NCBI GenBank assembly: GCA_038049695.1
Contig: CP142458.1
Location: 66,125,501 to 66,189,500, forward strand
Length of the DNA: 64,000 bases
Direction: 5' to 3'
Source: Cinnamomum chago
Lineage: Eukaryota; Streptophyta; Magnoliopsida; Laurales; Lauraceae
The position numbers and the translations under genes are program-made. A model generated the notes under the pieces. It ran no database searches. It was not told where the DNA came from and saw nothing but the letters and a program-made list of their open reading frames with translations. Positions 21,196 to 31,061 of this stretch are shown here, one piece after another. The first letter of the stretch is position 1. Each line of letters opens with the position of its first letter.

Positions 21196-24100
21196 CTAAA
21201 AATAGAATTTCTTGAGGTGTGACGCGTTCCATGGTCTCGGAAGAGGCCGTCCTTCCATGTCTTCGAGCCGATAAGCCGACCGTCCAGCGATGGAAGTGAC
21301 TTTAAACGGACCATGCCAATTCGGCGCTAGCTTCCCTTGATTCGGATCTTTGTCCCCTGGGAGAGCCTTCTTGAGGACCAGCTCTCCTACAGAGAACTTC
21401 CTCTCTCTGACGTTCTGGTTGTAGCCCCTGGCTAGCTGCTGCTGGTAGACGGCTAGCCTCACTGCAGCTGCTTCCCTTCGCTCGTCCGCTAAATCTAGCT
21501 CCCTGGCCACATTGGTTTCGTTCTGTCCCCGGTCAAAGAGTTCGGACCTCAAAGTGGGGAGGCCGATCTCCAGAGGGATGACTGCTTCCATGCCATAGGC
21601 GAGCGAGAAGGGGGTAGCCGAAGTGGAACGCCTCGGAGTAGTTCTGTAAGCCCACAGGACGCTCGGCAGTTCTTCCACCCATCTTCCCTTTGCTTGGTCC
21701 AGCCGTTTCTTGAGCCCATCGAGGATCACCTTGTTGGAGATCTCGGCCTGGCCGTTACTCTGTGGGTAGGCTGGAGTGGAATAATGGTTTCGGATGCCGA
21801 GCTCTTGGCAGAAGGTCTTGAAAAGTTTAGAGTCGAACTGAGTTCCGTTGTCCGAAACCAGCGCTCTGGGAATGCCAAACCTTGTGACGACATTCTTCCA
21901 CACAAAATTCTTGGAGTCTCGCTCTGTGATGGATGAGAGTGGCTCTGCTTCAATCCATTTGGTGAAGTAATCTGTTGCCACAATAAGCCATCTCTTGTTC
22001 CCTGGAGTTCGGTGGAGCGGGCCCACTATGTCGAGCCCCCACTGGGCGAATGGCCACGGGCTAGAGAGTGGGCTGAGATCCTGCGCGGGCTGGTGGAGAG
22101 AGTGTGAGAACTTCTGGCACTTCTCGCACTTCTTCGCATATACCTGCGCATCTTTCTGCATATACGGCCACCAGTAACCCTGGCTGATGGCTCGGTAGGC
22201 TAGGGACCTTCCTCCGATATGGCTCCCGCAGATTCCTTCGTGTATCTCGAAAAGGAGGTCCTCGACCTTACTTGGATGGACGCACTGGAGGTACGGTCCC
22301 GAGAACGATTTCCTGTAGAGCTTGACCTCGGGAGATAGCCAGAACCGAGCTGCCTTGACTCTGACCCGGTGGGCCTCGCCACTGTCTTCGGGAAGCCTGT
22401 CGTCCCTAAGGTAGGTGATAATGGGGTCCATCCAGCTCGGGCCGAGACCGAGGCACAACACATCCCGAGGTGGACGTAGTTCAATGCTGGGTGCAGCTAA
22501 TGATCCGACTTCGATGCTTCTCTTTTTTCCTGCCTCAACAGCGCTGGCCAAGTTCGCAAGAGCATCTGCGTGAGAGTTAACTTCTCTGCCAATCTGCTTG
22601 ACTTCGGCCGTGTGGAACTGAGAGAGCTGCTTCTTAGCCAGGGCCAAATACGCGGCCATCCGGTCGTCGCGAGCCTGATAGTCCCCAGTCAGCTGGTTTG
22701 TCACCAACTGTGAATCGCTGAAGACCACCAGCTGTTGAGCTCCGAGGATATGGGCGCTATTTAGTCCGGCCAAAAGGGCTTCATACTCAGCCTCATTGTT
22801 TGACGCCTTGAAGTCCAGTGTCAGAGCCTGCTCAATGACCAGTCCTTCTGGCGATTGGAGAACAACTCCTGCTCCGGCTCTTCTCGAGGTGGAAGATCCG
22901 TCGACGAAGACCTTCCAAACTGGGGTATCGGCATGGCATTGTGATTGTTCCGAACCCGCGGGCACCTCATGCTCCTCACCCCCCAGTTCGGTGCCGAGCT
23001 GGGTTGGTGCCGAACTTGAATCAAACTCGGCGAGGAAATCCGCCAGAACCTGGGCTTTTATTGCTGTCCGTGGCTGATATTGAATCTCATACTGCCCTAG
23101 TTCGACAGCCCATCGGGAGATTCTTCCTGAAAAGTCAGCCTTCTTGAAAACAGATTTGAGTGGGTGCTCCGTGACAACCACAATAGAATGGGTTTGAAAG
23201 TAATGGGAGAGCTTTCGCGAGGCGCTAACGAGCGCCAAGGCGAGCTTCTCAAGAGGCAGATACCTGGTCTCGGCATCGATAAGGGTCTTGCTCGTATAAT
23301 ACACTGGTTTTTGAACCTTGTCCTCTTCTCGGATGAGGACTGAGCTGACCGCATGATCCGAGACCGCCAAATATAAATACAGGGTCTCCCCATGGGTCGG
23401 GGTTGACAACAACGGTGGTAAAGAAAGGTAAGCCTTGAGCTGCTGCAAGGCATGGTCACATTCTAGAGTCCATTGAAATTTAGAATTTTTTCTAAGAAGC
23501 TGAAAGAAAGGTCGGCACTTATCTGAAGATTTGCTAATGAAGCGATTCAGTGCCGCGGCCATCCCTGTAAGCTTCTGAACCTCCTTGGCCGAAGTGGGAC
23601 TCTGCACTCTAAGGATAGCCGAGATCTGATCTGGGTCTGCCTCAATGCCTCTGCGTGTAACTAAGCTGCCCAAAAACTTGCCAGAGCCAACACCGAAGGC
23701 GCACTTCGAGGCGTTAAGCTTCAGCCGGAACTCCTTTAGAGTGGCGAAGACCTCGGCCAAGTCTGACAGATGATCCCGCGCCTGCTTGGATTTGACCACC
23801 ATGTCATCGATGTAGACCTCTACGGTTTTGCCGAGCTGATCGTGGAACATCTTGGTAACGAGCCTCTGGTAGGTGGCTCCTGCATTCTTCAGTCCGAACG
23901 GCATCACCTTATAGCAGTAGGTTCCCCTGGGCGTGATAAAAGCTGTTTTCTCTTCGTCTGGCCCAAACAATGGGATCTGGTGATAGCCGCGGTAGGCATC
24001 GAGGAAGCTCATTCTGTCGTGCCCGGCCGTGGCGTCGATCAACTGGTCAATCTTTGGTAGGGGAAAACTGTCCTTGGGACAGGCTTTGTTGAGGTCGGTA

Positions 24101-24873
24101 AAGTCGACGCACACCCTCCACTTGCCAGTCTTCTTCCTGACGACCACCGGATTGGCCAACCAGGTCGGGTATTGAACCTTTCTGATTGCACCGGCCTCAA
24201 GCAGCTTACCCACTTCCTCGACGACGGCTTCGGTCTGAGGGACCCCAGTCCTGCGGGCTTTCTGCATCACAGGTTTATGGTTAGGGTTAACATCCAGTCT
24301 ATGACACATTACCTTGGGGTTGACGCCAGGCATCTCCTGAGGTGTCCAGGCGAAGGCATCTCTGTTCTGCACTAGGAACTGTGCCAGTTCGGACCTCTCC
24401 GGCTCCCCGAGCTGGCTGCCGAGCAGGAAGAACCGATCCGGGTCCTTCTGGTCGATCCGGATTTCGGTCAATTCCTCCACGCTCTTCCTGCCTGGGTCTT
24501 GGCCGAGCTCATCCAGCCCCTGCTCCAGGTTTTTCTCCATCTCGGCCACATTGACCTCCTTGGGCTCTTGCTCCCCGGGTACCACAGCGGTCAGGCACTG
24601 CTTGGCTGCCTGCTGATCTCCTTTGACCGTGATGATTTCAACTCGGCCGCTCTTTCCCTCCCACGGAAATTTCAGCTTCTGATGGAGGGTGGAAGGGACT
24701 GCTTCCAGGCTGTGGAGCCAAGACCTGCCCACTATAGCATTGTAGGGAGAGGGTGCGTCGATCACCATGAAGGTTGCCATGACAGACGCGCCACCGACCT
24801 CGACCTTGAATGTCACTTTCCCCTTAGGATAAACAGGCTTGGCGCTGAAGCCGATAAGGGGAACTCGAGCCTC
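21196..24873 (-). pseudogene. Pol region of Tat-like element: protease end, RT, RNase H, integrase
   Basis: This is open for more than 1,200 codons after the TAG at 24874-24876. The first part is the C-terminal half of the aspartic protease domain (NAIVGRSWL). The reverse transcriptase catalytic motif YIDDM is encoded near 23803-23817. RNase H shows FVDGSS near 22905, NNEAEYEAL and FSDSQ. Integrase has an HHCC-like zinc region ending CEKCQKF, then a DDE core with LDIVGP near 22030, SDNGTQF near 21855 and GQAE near 21750. A chromodomain is not evident, as expected for the Tat group. The protein would copy the element's RNA and integrate the DNA. The upstream stops make it unlikely to be made from this copy unless they are read through. 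Confidence 0.9.
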
Positions 24874-25254
24874 CTACAGATCTTTCTCCGTCAGTCCCAT
24901 CCTTCGAAAGCTGTCGAAATAGAGGACCTCGGAAGAACTGCCGGGGTCAACAAGGACTTTCTTCACAGTGCAATTCTTCACGCTCTGCTTAGAGCAGTCA
25001 AACTTCAGAGTGACGATCAGGGGGTCGTTGTGGGGGAGCTGCACCCCTTCCAGATCTGCATCAGTGAATCTGATCTCGGGACACTCCCTCCGAGCCCTTT
25101 TCGGTGCTGGGCCGAGCTCGGCGGCCATGACCTGCTTGCCGTGAGCGGCTTTCCTGGCTTCGGCACGGGCTTGATTACTCCCCTTGGGCGGGGGTGCCAA
25201 ATGGATAACGTCAATTATCTTCTCTGTCCCGTCGCTGTCGTGACCCCCCTCGTC
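24874..25254 (-). pseudogene. Gag-Pol linker and protease N-terminal half
   Basis: This lies in the same frame as both gag and pol. It encodes a basic linker (PAPKRARR), then PLIVTLKFDC and the protease active-site region KVLVDPGSSSEVLY, where the family usually has D-T/S/G-G. It is bounded by TGA (25255-25257) and TAG (24874-24876). A Gln or other sense codon is expected at the second position, so that stop is probably a mutation. Confidence 0.8.
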
Positions 25255-27129
25255 TCAGCGCGGGGCTCGGGTGTCGGCCCTGGTTTCTCTCTTGACAAAC
25301 TCTTGCAGGTGTCCATCCTGGACAAGTTTCTCCAAATGCGACCGCAGTATCCTGCAATCTTCAGTCTTGTGGCCGCCCTCCTTGTGATAGGAACAGAACT
25401 TCGTCTGATCTCGGATAGAAGGGTCGCCTTGCATGGGCTCTGGCCATCTGAAATACGGCCTGCTCTTGATCTTATACATGATACGGTGGATCGGCATCTT
25501 GAAGACCGTGTTGACCCCCCGATACGCGTCCTCGGATAGCCTGGGCCTTTTGCTCCTTGCCGAGGCGAACGTCTGAGTCCATGCCGAGCTTGTAGGCACC
25601 CAACTCCTGCCTGAGTCACCTCTTCGTCGCTCGTCTCGCCGAGGCTCATCCCTCAGAAACGGTCCTCCGTCCTTCTTGGGGGGCCTCTCACCTCGGTCTC
25701 GGTTTCTTTGCATGGTCCCATGGCTTTCCCGAGCACGGGCCTGGTCATCCTCTTGAGCAATATACCGGTTGGCGATGGACATGAGCGCCGCTATGGAAGA
25801 CACCGGGTTCCTGGCCAAGTCCTTGCGAAGGTCACTGTCTGGTAACAGGGCGTTCCGAAACGCGAAGACGGCTACATCGTCCTTGGAGTTCTCGATCTGA
25901 CTGTAGACCGCCCAGAACCGCTTGGCGAACTGGGTGACGTTCTCTCCTTGCTTCATCTTCATGGCCATGATGTCTGCATCTGTCTTCGGAAGGACTCTGT
26001 AGGCCTGGAACTTATTCATAAAGGACTGCTGGAGTTGCTGCCAACTCGAGACGGATCCCTCTGGGAGCGCACAGAACCACTTCAGGGGGAGGTCGCCTAA
26101 ACTGGAGGAAAAGACTCGGCAGTTCAGATGGCCTTCGTCTCCCCAGACAGACATCCTCTGGGAGAAGTGCCTGAGATGCGTAGCTGGATCCGAGACCCCA
26201 TCATAGGTGACGAATCTTGGTACGGTGAATTTCTTCGGTAAGGGGTACCTCCTGATGTCTTGGGAGAAAGGAGACGCGCCGAGATCAACGGGGTCGCAGC
26301 AAGCATTCTTTTGGTCTCGGCCGAAGCCGGCTACTTCCAGGTTGCGCTGGACCGTTTCCCTTATGTGCGCGTCCAGCCATTCCTGATTATGATACATACC
26401 CTCCGGAATGGTCTCGGACGCCTTCCTCGAGTAGCTACGGCTAGTGCTCGTGCCTTCATCTCGGGTTCGGTCGTCCCTTTTCCTGTTCAAGTGGTCCCTC
26501 AGGTCTTCCTTTGAGGAAGAGATGCGCGTGAAACGAGTAACTCCCCTCTCGTGTTGTGGCGATCGCTGCTGCTGCCGAGATCGCTGCTGCTGGGACTGCT
26601 CCCGACGAGTCCGCTGCTGCTGGGACTGCTCCTGACGAGTCCGTTGCTGCTGGGACTGCTCCTGACGAGTCCGTTGCTGCTGCCTTGCCGAACCAGTAGC
26701 TCTTTCCAACTGCTGCTGGAGCTGCCAGATCAGAGCATCTCTCTCCTTGATGGCCTCATTCTGTGCTTTAATCTCCAGAAGGGTAGAGTCCAAGTCGTCA
26801 TCAGGGCTGTAGTCTTCATCCTCAGTATCTTCAACGTCCTCCACCCGGCCCTCAACGTCCTCCACTTGGCCCGGGGGGCGTGATCCATCGATCACTGGAG
26901 ACTTATCCCGCTGGTCTCCCCCCGTCAGGAGACCTGTAGGCTGCTGGGTGTCTCCCTTCCCGGGAGCGGACTCCGAGCGGAGGTCACGCTCCTGAACGTT
27001 GATCCGGATGAGAGCACGTTCAGCATCGTCCTCTGTGACTGGTTGCTTCCCAGCCCTCTGGTTGGCAGGGGGCGGCCTTGCACGCTTTGTCTTGGAAGTT
27101 TCTCCATCTTTCGCAGCTCTCCTCGTCAT
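25255..27129 (-). CDS. Gag of Tat-like element
   Basis: The 624-residue structural protein starts at ATG 27129, about 60 bp inside the 5' LTR. An acidic N-terminal third is followed by a Gln/Arg repeat (units of QQQRTRQEQS, about residues 147-192, encoded at 26551-26690). Then comes the retrotransposon Gag core: KKFTVPRFVTYDG, WFCALPEGSVSSWQQL, FMNKFQAYR. A C-terminal CSYHKEGGHKTEDC stretch stands where other Gag proteins have a zinc knuckle. It would assemble the particle around element RNA. The frame is open to TGA 25255-25257 and continues in frame into protease. Confidence 0.9.
   Translation of the reverse strand: MTRRAAKDGETSKTKRARPPPANQRAGKQPVTEDDAERALIRINVQERDLRSESAPGKGDTQQPTGLLTGGDQRDKSPVIDGSRPPGQVEDVEGRVEDVEDTEDEDYSPDDDLDSTLLEIKAQNEAIKERDALIWQLQQQLERATGSARQQQRTRQEQSQQQRTRQEQSQQQRTRREQSQQQRSRQQQRSPQHERGVTRFTRISSSKEDLRDHLNRKRDDRTRDEGTSTSRSYSRKASETIPEGMYHNQEWLDAHIRETVQRNLEVAGFGRDQKNACCDPVDLGASPFSQDIRRYPLPKKFTVPRFVTYDGVSDPATHLRHFSQRMSVWGDEGHLNCRVFSSSLGDLPLKWFCALPEGSVSSWQQLQQSFMNKFQAYRVLPKTDADIMAMKMKQGENVTQFAKRFWAVYSQIENSKDDVAVFAFRNALLPDSDLRKDLARNPVSSIAALMSIANRYIAQEDDQARARESHGTMQRNRDRGERPPKKDGGPFLRDEPRRDERRRGDSGRSWVPTSSAWTQTFASARSKRPRLSEDAYRGVNTVFKMPIHRIMYKIKSRPYFRWPEPMQGDPSIRDQTKFCSYHKEGGHKTEDCRILRSHLEKLVQDGHLQEFVKRETRADTRAPR
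26551..26690. repeat. Minisatellite in gag (Gln-rich repeats)
   Basis: Three to four near-identical units of 30-36 bp contain GCTGCTGGGACTGCTCC. They encode the Gln/Arg-rich repeat in Gag. Confidence 0.85.
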
Positions 27130-27172
27130 GGTGTTTAGGAATAGGAATAGGAAAGATTATAGAAATCCTTCC

Positions 27173-27189
27173 CCACAGACGGCGCCAAT
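27173..27189 (-). other. Primer-binding site of Tat-like element
   Basis: TTGGCGCCGTCTGTGGG (minus strand) abuts the 5' LTR. TGGCGCCGT matches the 3' end of plant tRNA-Asp, the primer inferred for many Ty3-type elements. Confidence 0.7.
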
Positions 27190-27890
27190 TGTAAGTGCAG
27201 AAATAATAATACTCACAAGATCAGGATGCCTCTTAGGACTTACTCAATGCATGGAGGAGATAGCTGCGACAGTATGAATCTGAAAGAGGAGAAAGACAAA
27301 GGTCAGAGGACCCTGGCTATGGGCAGCGCAGGGCTCTCCGATGCTTAAGTCAGCAATGGATCGGAGAAGAAGAAGAAGAAGAAGAAAGACTGTGTCTCTG
27401 TGAGAATTGCTTACCCCCCTGCTCCCTTTGGCTCGTGCCTTATATATGGAACAGCTTTGGGTGAGTGCCAGTGGGCTTGGTGATGTGACCTGGGTCACAT
27501 CAGCCCACAAAGTCATTAATGAAGGTCCATCATAGCCCTCTTTGCATTTAATGTGGGTCCGATCAGCCCACAATGCATTTAATGCCAGTCACATTGGGCC
27601 TGATCTTGCCCTGATCTGGTGGTGGCTGAAGTCCCATCAGATCCCTTCCTTGGGCCTTGCCACGATAGGGCCGTGGCTGTTAGCTGCAAGCGCAATTCTG
27701 CATTGCCGAGACTGAACGGTATGCGCGGCCGAACTGAATTCTGTTTGGCCGAGACCAGCACGTAGTGCCGAGACCGATATGGAACGGATCGTAGCCGAGA
27801 TCAAGAGAAATGGCTCCTACACGTCAGCATATCCGAGCGCACCCTTGCCGAGACCAAGAGGAACAGGTTCAAGAAATGGGCCCCCACACA
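27190..27890 (-). repeat. 5' LTR of Tat-like element
   Basis: The 701-bp direct repeat matches 16668-17382, with TG...CA ends. A TATATATGG promoter-like box lies near 27441. On the right the target duplication CTCTT (27891-27895) continues directly into GLR exon 2. Confidence 0.95.
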
Positions 27891-29146
27891 CTCTTCATGT
27901 CCATTTTTGAATGGTATATACTCAAATGACACTGGACAGGGTAACGACCTCAGCACTTTCTCAAACACATCTATGCAGAACCCCTTCGCAATTATGCTAT
28001 TGTCTTCGGGATTTCTCTCCACCTTCATGAACTCACTAAACCCTGTTTTAGTAGGGACACCAATCCGAAGCTTTCGTCCAGCTACACAACCTTTTGGTGT
28101 CTCTGTTGATCCTCCCGGCCAGATAACACCATCAAGATCTTCCATATTTGCAGAGTAGTTCTTTTCCATGTCCTTAGAACTTCTACTCCTTGAAAGTCCC
28201 ACCCTCGGCGTCCAAAACCCAATACCCCTCCCACCATTTCCCAACACATTTACTATCTGAAAATCAGTCGACTGTAATTGCCCATCTACCAATCGAACAT
28301 CACCCGTTAGGCCTCTGAATTCTGTGTCCAAGATAGAATTCAAGTAATGTTCACCATTTGAAGACACATCCAAACTCGGAATGTCTATCAAATTTGTCCA
28401 GTTCAGTGACTTCTCCGCTGCCATTGCCATAAGCCACACTGTATCATAAGCCCACAGTGTATACACATCGACATCTATGATTTCAATTTCTGGGTGTTTT
28501 CTCCTGAACAGTTCTTTCCATCGAATCTTAAAATCATTGAGCCTGTTGGATTCGGGCACAAAAGCCTTAATACCCAACACTCCCCGCATTGAATTGACAA
28601 TTGTAGAATCCATGTACGCTAAGCGGTTGGAGAGCTCAGATGTAATGATCCATACATAACCATCTGTCATCATTCTGGCCTTATGTGCATGAATGAAAAA
28701 ACTCTCACTTAGTGAAAATGACAAATGCACAATGAACACCCTTGTTCCCATCTCTGATATTTTGCGCAAAGTAGCGTGGATCATGGACTTGTTCACCGTG
28801 GATGAAAGGACTACTCTATGGCGGACCTTGACATCAATGTCTTGGATGGCGTCTATGAGGTATGGAATCAACCCAATGCCGCTCTTGCTGTCATCATGGA
28901 TAATAACTACTTCTCTCCACCTATAAGCGTGGATGACAGAGGCAATGGGCCTTGCCAGCGATGAGTCATTTTGCGCGATGCGAACAAAGTAAGGAAACTT
29001 GGAGGGAGGGAGTGAGGAGCTGACTGCTGAGAAGGAAATGATGGGAATCTGTGATTCACTCCCCATAATAGCTATGAAATTGGCCTGTTCTGATGTTTGC
29101 GGACCTATGATTGCTTGCACTTTAGTTTCTTTCATTAGATCTAATG
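27891..29146 (-). pseudogene. GLR pseudogene exon 2, 5' part (amino-terminal domain, S1)
   Basis: The exon follows the acceptor TGTAACAG and begins with ALDLMKETKVQAIIGPQTS, the hallmark start of this exon. It covers most of the bilobed amino-terminal (ANF-receptor/LIVBP) domain: PIISFSAVSSSL, WREVVIIHDD, MAAEKS and GLTGDVRLVDGQL. VIWPGGST, KLRIGVP and GFCIDVFEKVL of the ligand-binding lobe S1 follow. It is cut after a Glu-Glu pair by the Tat-like element. The remaining 50 nt, including the duplicated target bases, resume at 16667-16618 with DYYDQLVYQVYVK and the GTAATT donor. No stops occur in this exon. Confidence 0.95.
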
Positions 29147-30955
29147 CTGTTACAGAAACAACACATGAATCATACAGTCAGGTCGGTCTGTTCAGAACTT
29201 ACACTAAGTTGCTATGGACATGCTACAGTCCATTAAGAACAATACAAAAAGATCTTCTCTTTGCGCAGTTGACAATTGTATGCGGTGAAGTGTACCAACT
29301 TAATAGCAGCAACACTCTTTGGTACTGTCTTGATCCAACAGTGATGCACATGATCTACCTAAAATTAAGAGGTGAGGGCAGCTTACTCAACAAGTTAATT
29401 TAATTCTAGATTAAACACCCAGGTATGGAAGCCATGCGGTGGTTAAGATATCAGCTTCTTTAATTTCTTCCAAATGAATGGTCGATTTTATAGCGGACAT
29501 CAGCTTAATCAATGACCTTGGGCCTCATTCTTATGGATGATTCACCCTTTCGTTCTATTATTTTTTTGCTTCTTGTCTTGTGAAAGGGTGGGTCAAATTT
29601 GCCATGAACAATGGTCTCCATCGACCATTTGAACCAAGCAAATCTGTAGCTGTAGATCTGTGTCTGTGGACCCGTGGAACTCAATTTTAAGTCATCTTTC
29701 TTTAAAAAATTAGCATAATCATTTGTCTTTATATTTATTTCAAGAAATATCATAGGTGAAGATGCTGATGATTAGCACATGTTATTGTGCCGGCAATCTA
29801 CTTTAATTCAAATGCCATGCACATACATCTGCATCCCTAACTTGTCTATTACGGATCAAGTCATATTAAAACACAACTAGCAAAACATACGCGTGCTTAG
29901 CGCGGACAATATAATTTATAATATTAAAACTAATAAAATCTTAAATAAAATTTAGCTTAAATTATTTTGAGACGTTAAATATTGCAATCAAAATCAAAAT
30001 ATATAATAATAACAGAAAAAATACCTGGTTAATTTCGAGAGCACTTTAATGTGTTTGAAATCAATTGAATGTTTTACTTCGAACATTCTTTTGAAATCAG
30101 ATGAATAAATCCATAATAAAATAAAATACAATAAAATTGATAAAAGCACAAAAAAATAAATTACGGGAACAAAAGTCCATAGGTAATCTTATAATAAAAA
30201 CAACTCAGAAGAAACAAACGAACCCAATTTAGCAGGTTATCATCGTTAATTTTGCTATTTCAATAAAAAAAAGATTAGCATCCTCTCATATCCATCTATT
30301 AACTGACCAAGCCTTACCATCTCGACATATTCAATCAAATCATCTCCATCTCTATCAATTTGCACAATCAAAGCTTATGGAAGAGATTACGCAAGATTTG
30401 ATTTGATGGACCACCGGTAGTGAGAGACTCAACAGGAGCGGGTTGCAATAGTGATGAATCCACAAACGGGCGGCGATCCCCTAAAAGACATAATCCTTAC
30501 TGTTGTTGGTTATTTATTTTTTTACAGGTCCAAAGGGTTTTTGTTTTTAATGTCAACAATCATAGAGGCATTAGGTAACCGTATCTTTGTTAGGATTATT
30601 ATGATTGTTACGGAGGCATTAGGTAAGTGAGAGAAAGATTAGCTTAATTTGAATTTTAAAGAATAATCCAGTGGATTATTCTTCTTGTATAAATTAAGAG
30701 GGTTTCCTCTCACGATAAAACAAACCACAAAATATTAACTTGCCGAGGAGGAAATCTAACTTAGAAAGTCATAATAGCCTAACATATATAGCATCACCGT
30801 CCCAACCCCTCCTGGGCATGTGTCACCCCATTCTTACTCTACTAAATTAAATCATATAGGAAAGTAAATTATCCCATTTTACATCAACTCATTAAACTTT
30901 AAATTTACTCCAATAAAATCCTTGTCTACCATGAATTTACTCCCATAACATTTAC
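29147..30955 (-). other. GLR pseudogene intron 1
   Basis: The intron lies between the donor GTAAATG at 30955 and the acceptor at 29147. It contains a TAGCAAAACATACGCGTGC...GCGCGGAC stretch at about 29878 that resembles Helitron-type termini. It also has a long AT-rich middle. No ORF of note. Confidence 0.75.
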
Positions 30956-31061
30956 CTGCACCTGCAGCCGCTGTGATGCTACTATTAGAATCACGCCCAT
31001 GTAACACCAACCGAGTTCTGTAACCCGGTTTCGCGTAGAAATCTTCCAGCGCCATCTCCAT
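30956..31061 (-). pseudogene. GLR pseudogene exon 1, 3' part
   Basis: It encodes EMALEDFYAKPGYRTRLVLH and GRDSNSSITAAAGAG, the first beta strand and helix of the amino-terminal domain. It ends in phase 1 at donor GTAAATG, matching exon 2. It is cut off from its upstream part by the solo LTR at 31062-34654. Confidence 0.93.

Larger units (their letters stand above)
16668..27890 (-). mobile_element. Tat/Retand-like Ty3-type LTR retrotransposon, 11.2 kb
   Basis: A complete element sits inside GLR exon 2. LTRs are at 16668-17382 and 27190-27890, with the 5-bp target duplication CTCTT at 16663-16667 and 27891-27895. Reading on the minus strand the order is 5' LTR, primer-binding site, gag, protease, reverse transcriptase, RNase H, integrase, a 49-bp tandem array, an antisense ORF and the 3' LTR. 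Integrase downstream of RT/RNase H places it in Ty3/Gypsy. The antisense extra ORF and Gag type match what is known of the Tat/Retand lineage. The LTRs differ by a 14-bp tandem duplication and, by eye, one substitution, so the insertion looks recent. gag-pol is a single frame broken by TGA and TAG. Confidence 0.93.

Noticed and set aside
16668-27890. Possible endogenous pararetrovirus
   Set aside because: LTRs, a tRNA-Asp-type primer site, integrase and target duplication identify an LTR retrotransposon. No movement or coat protein motif is present.
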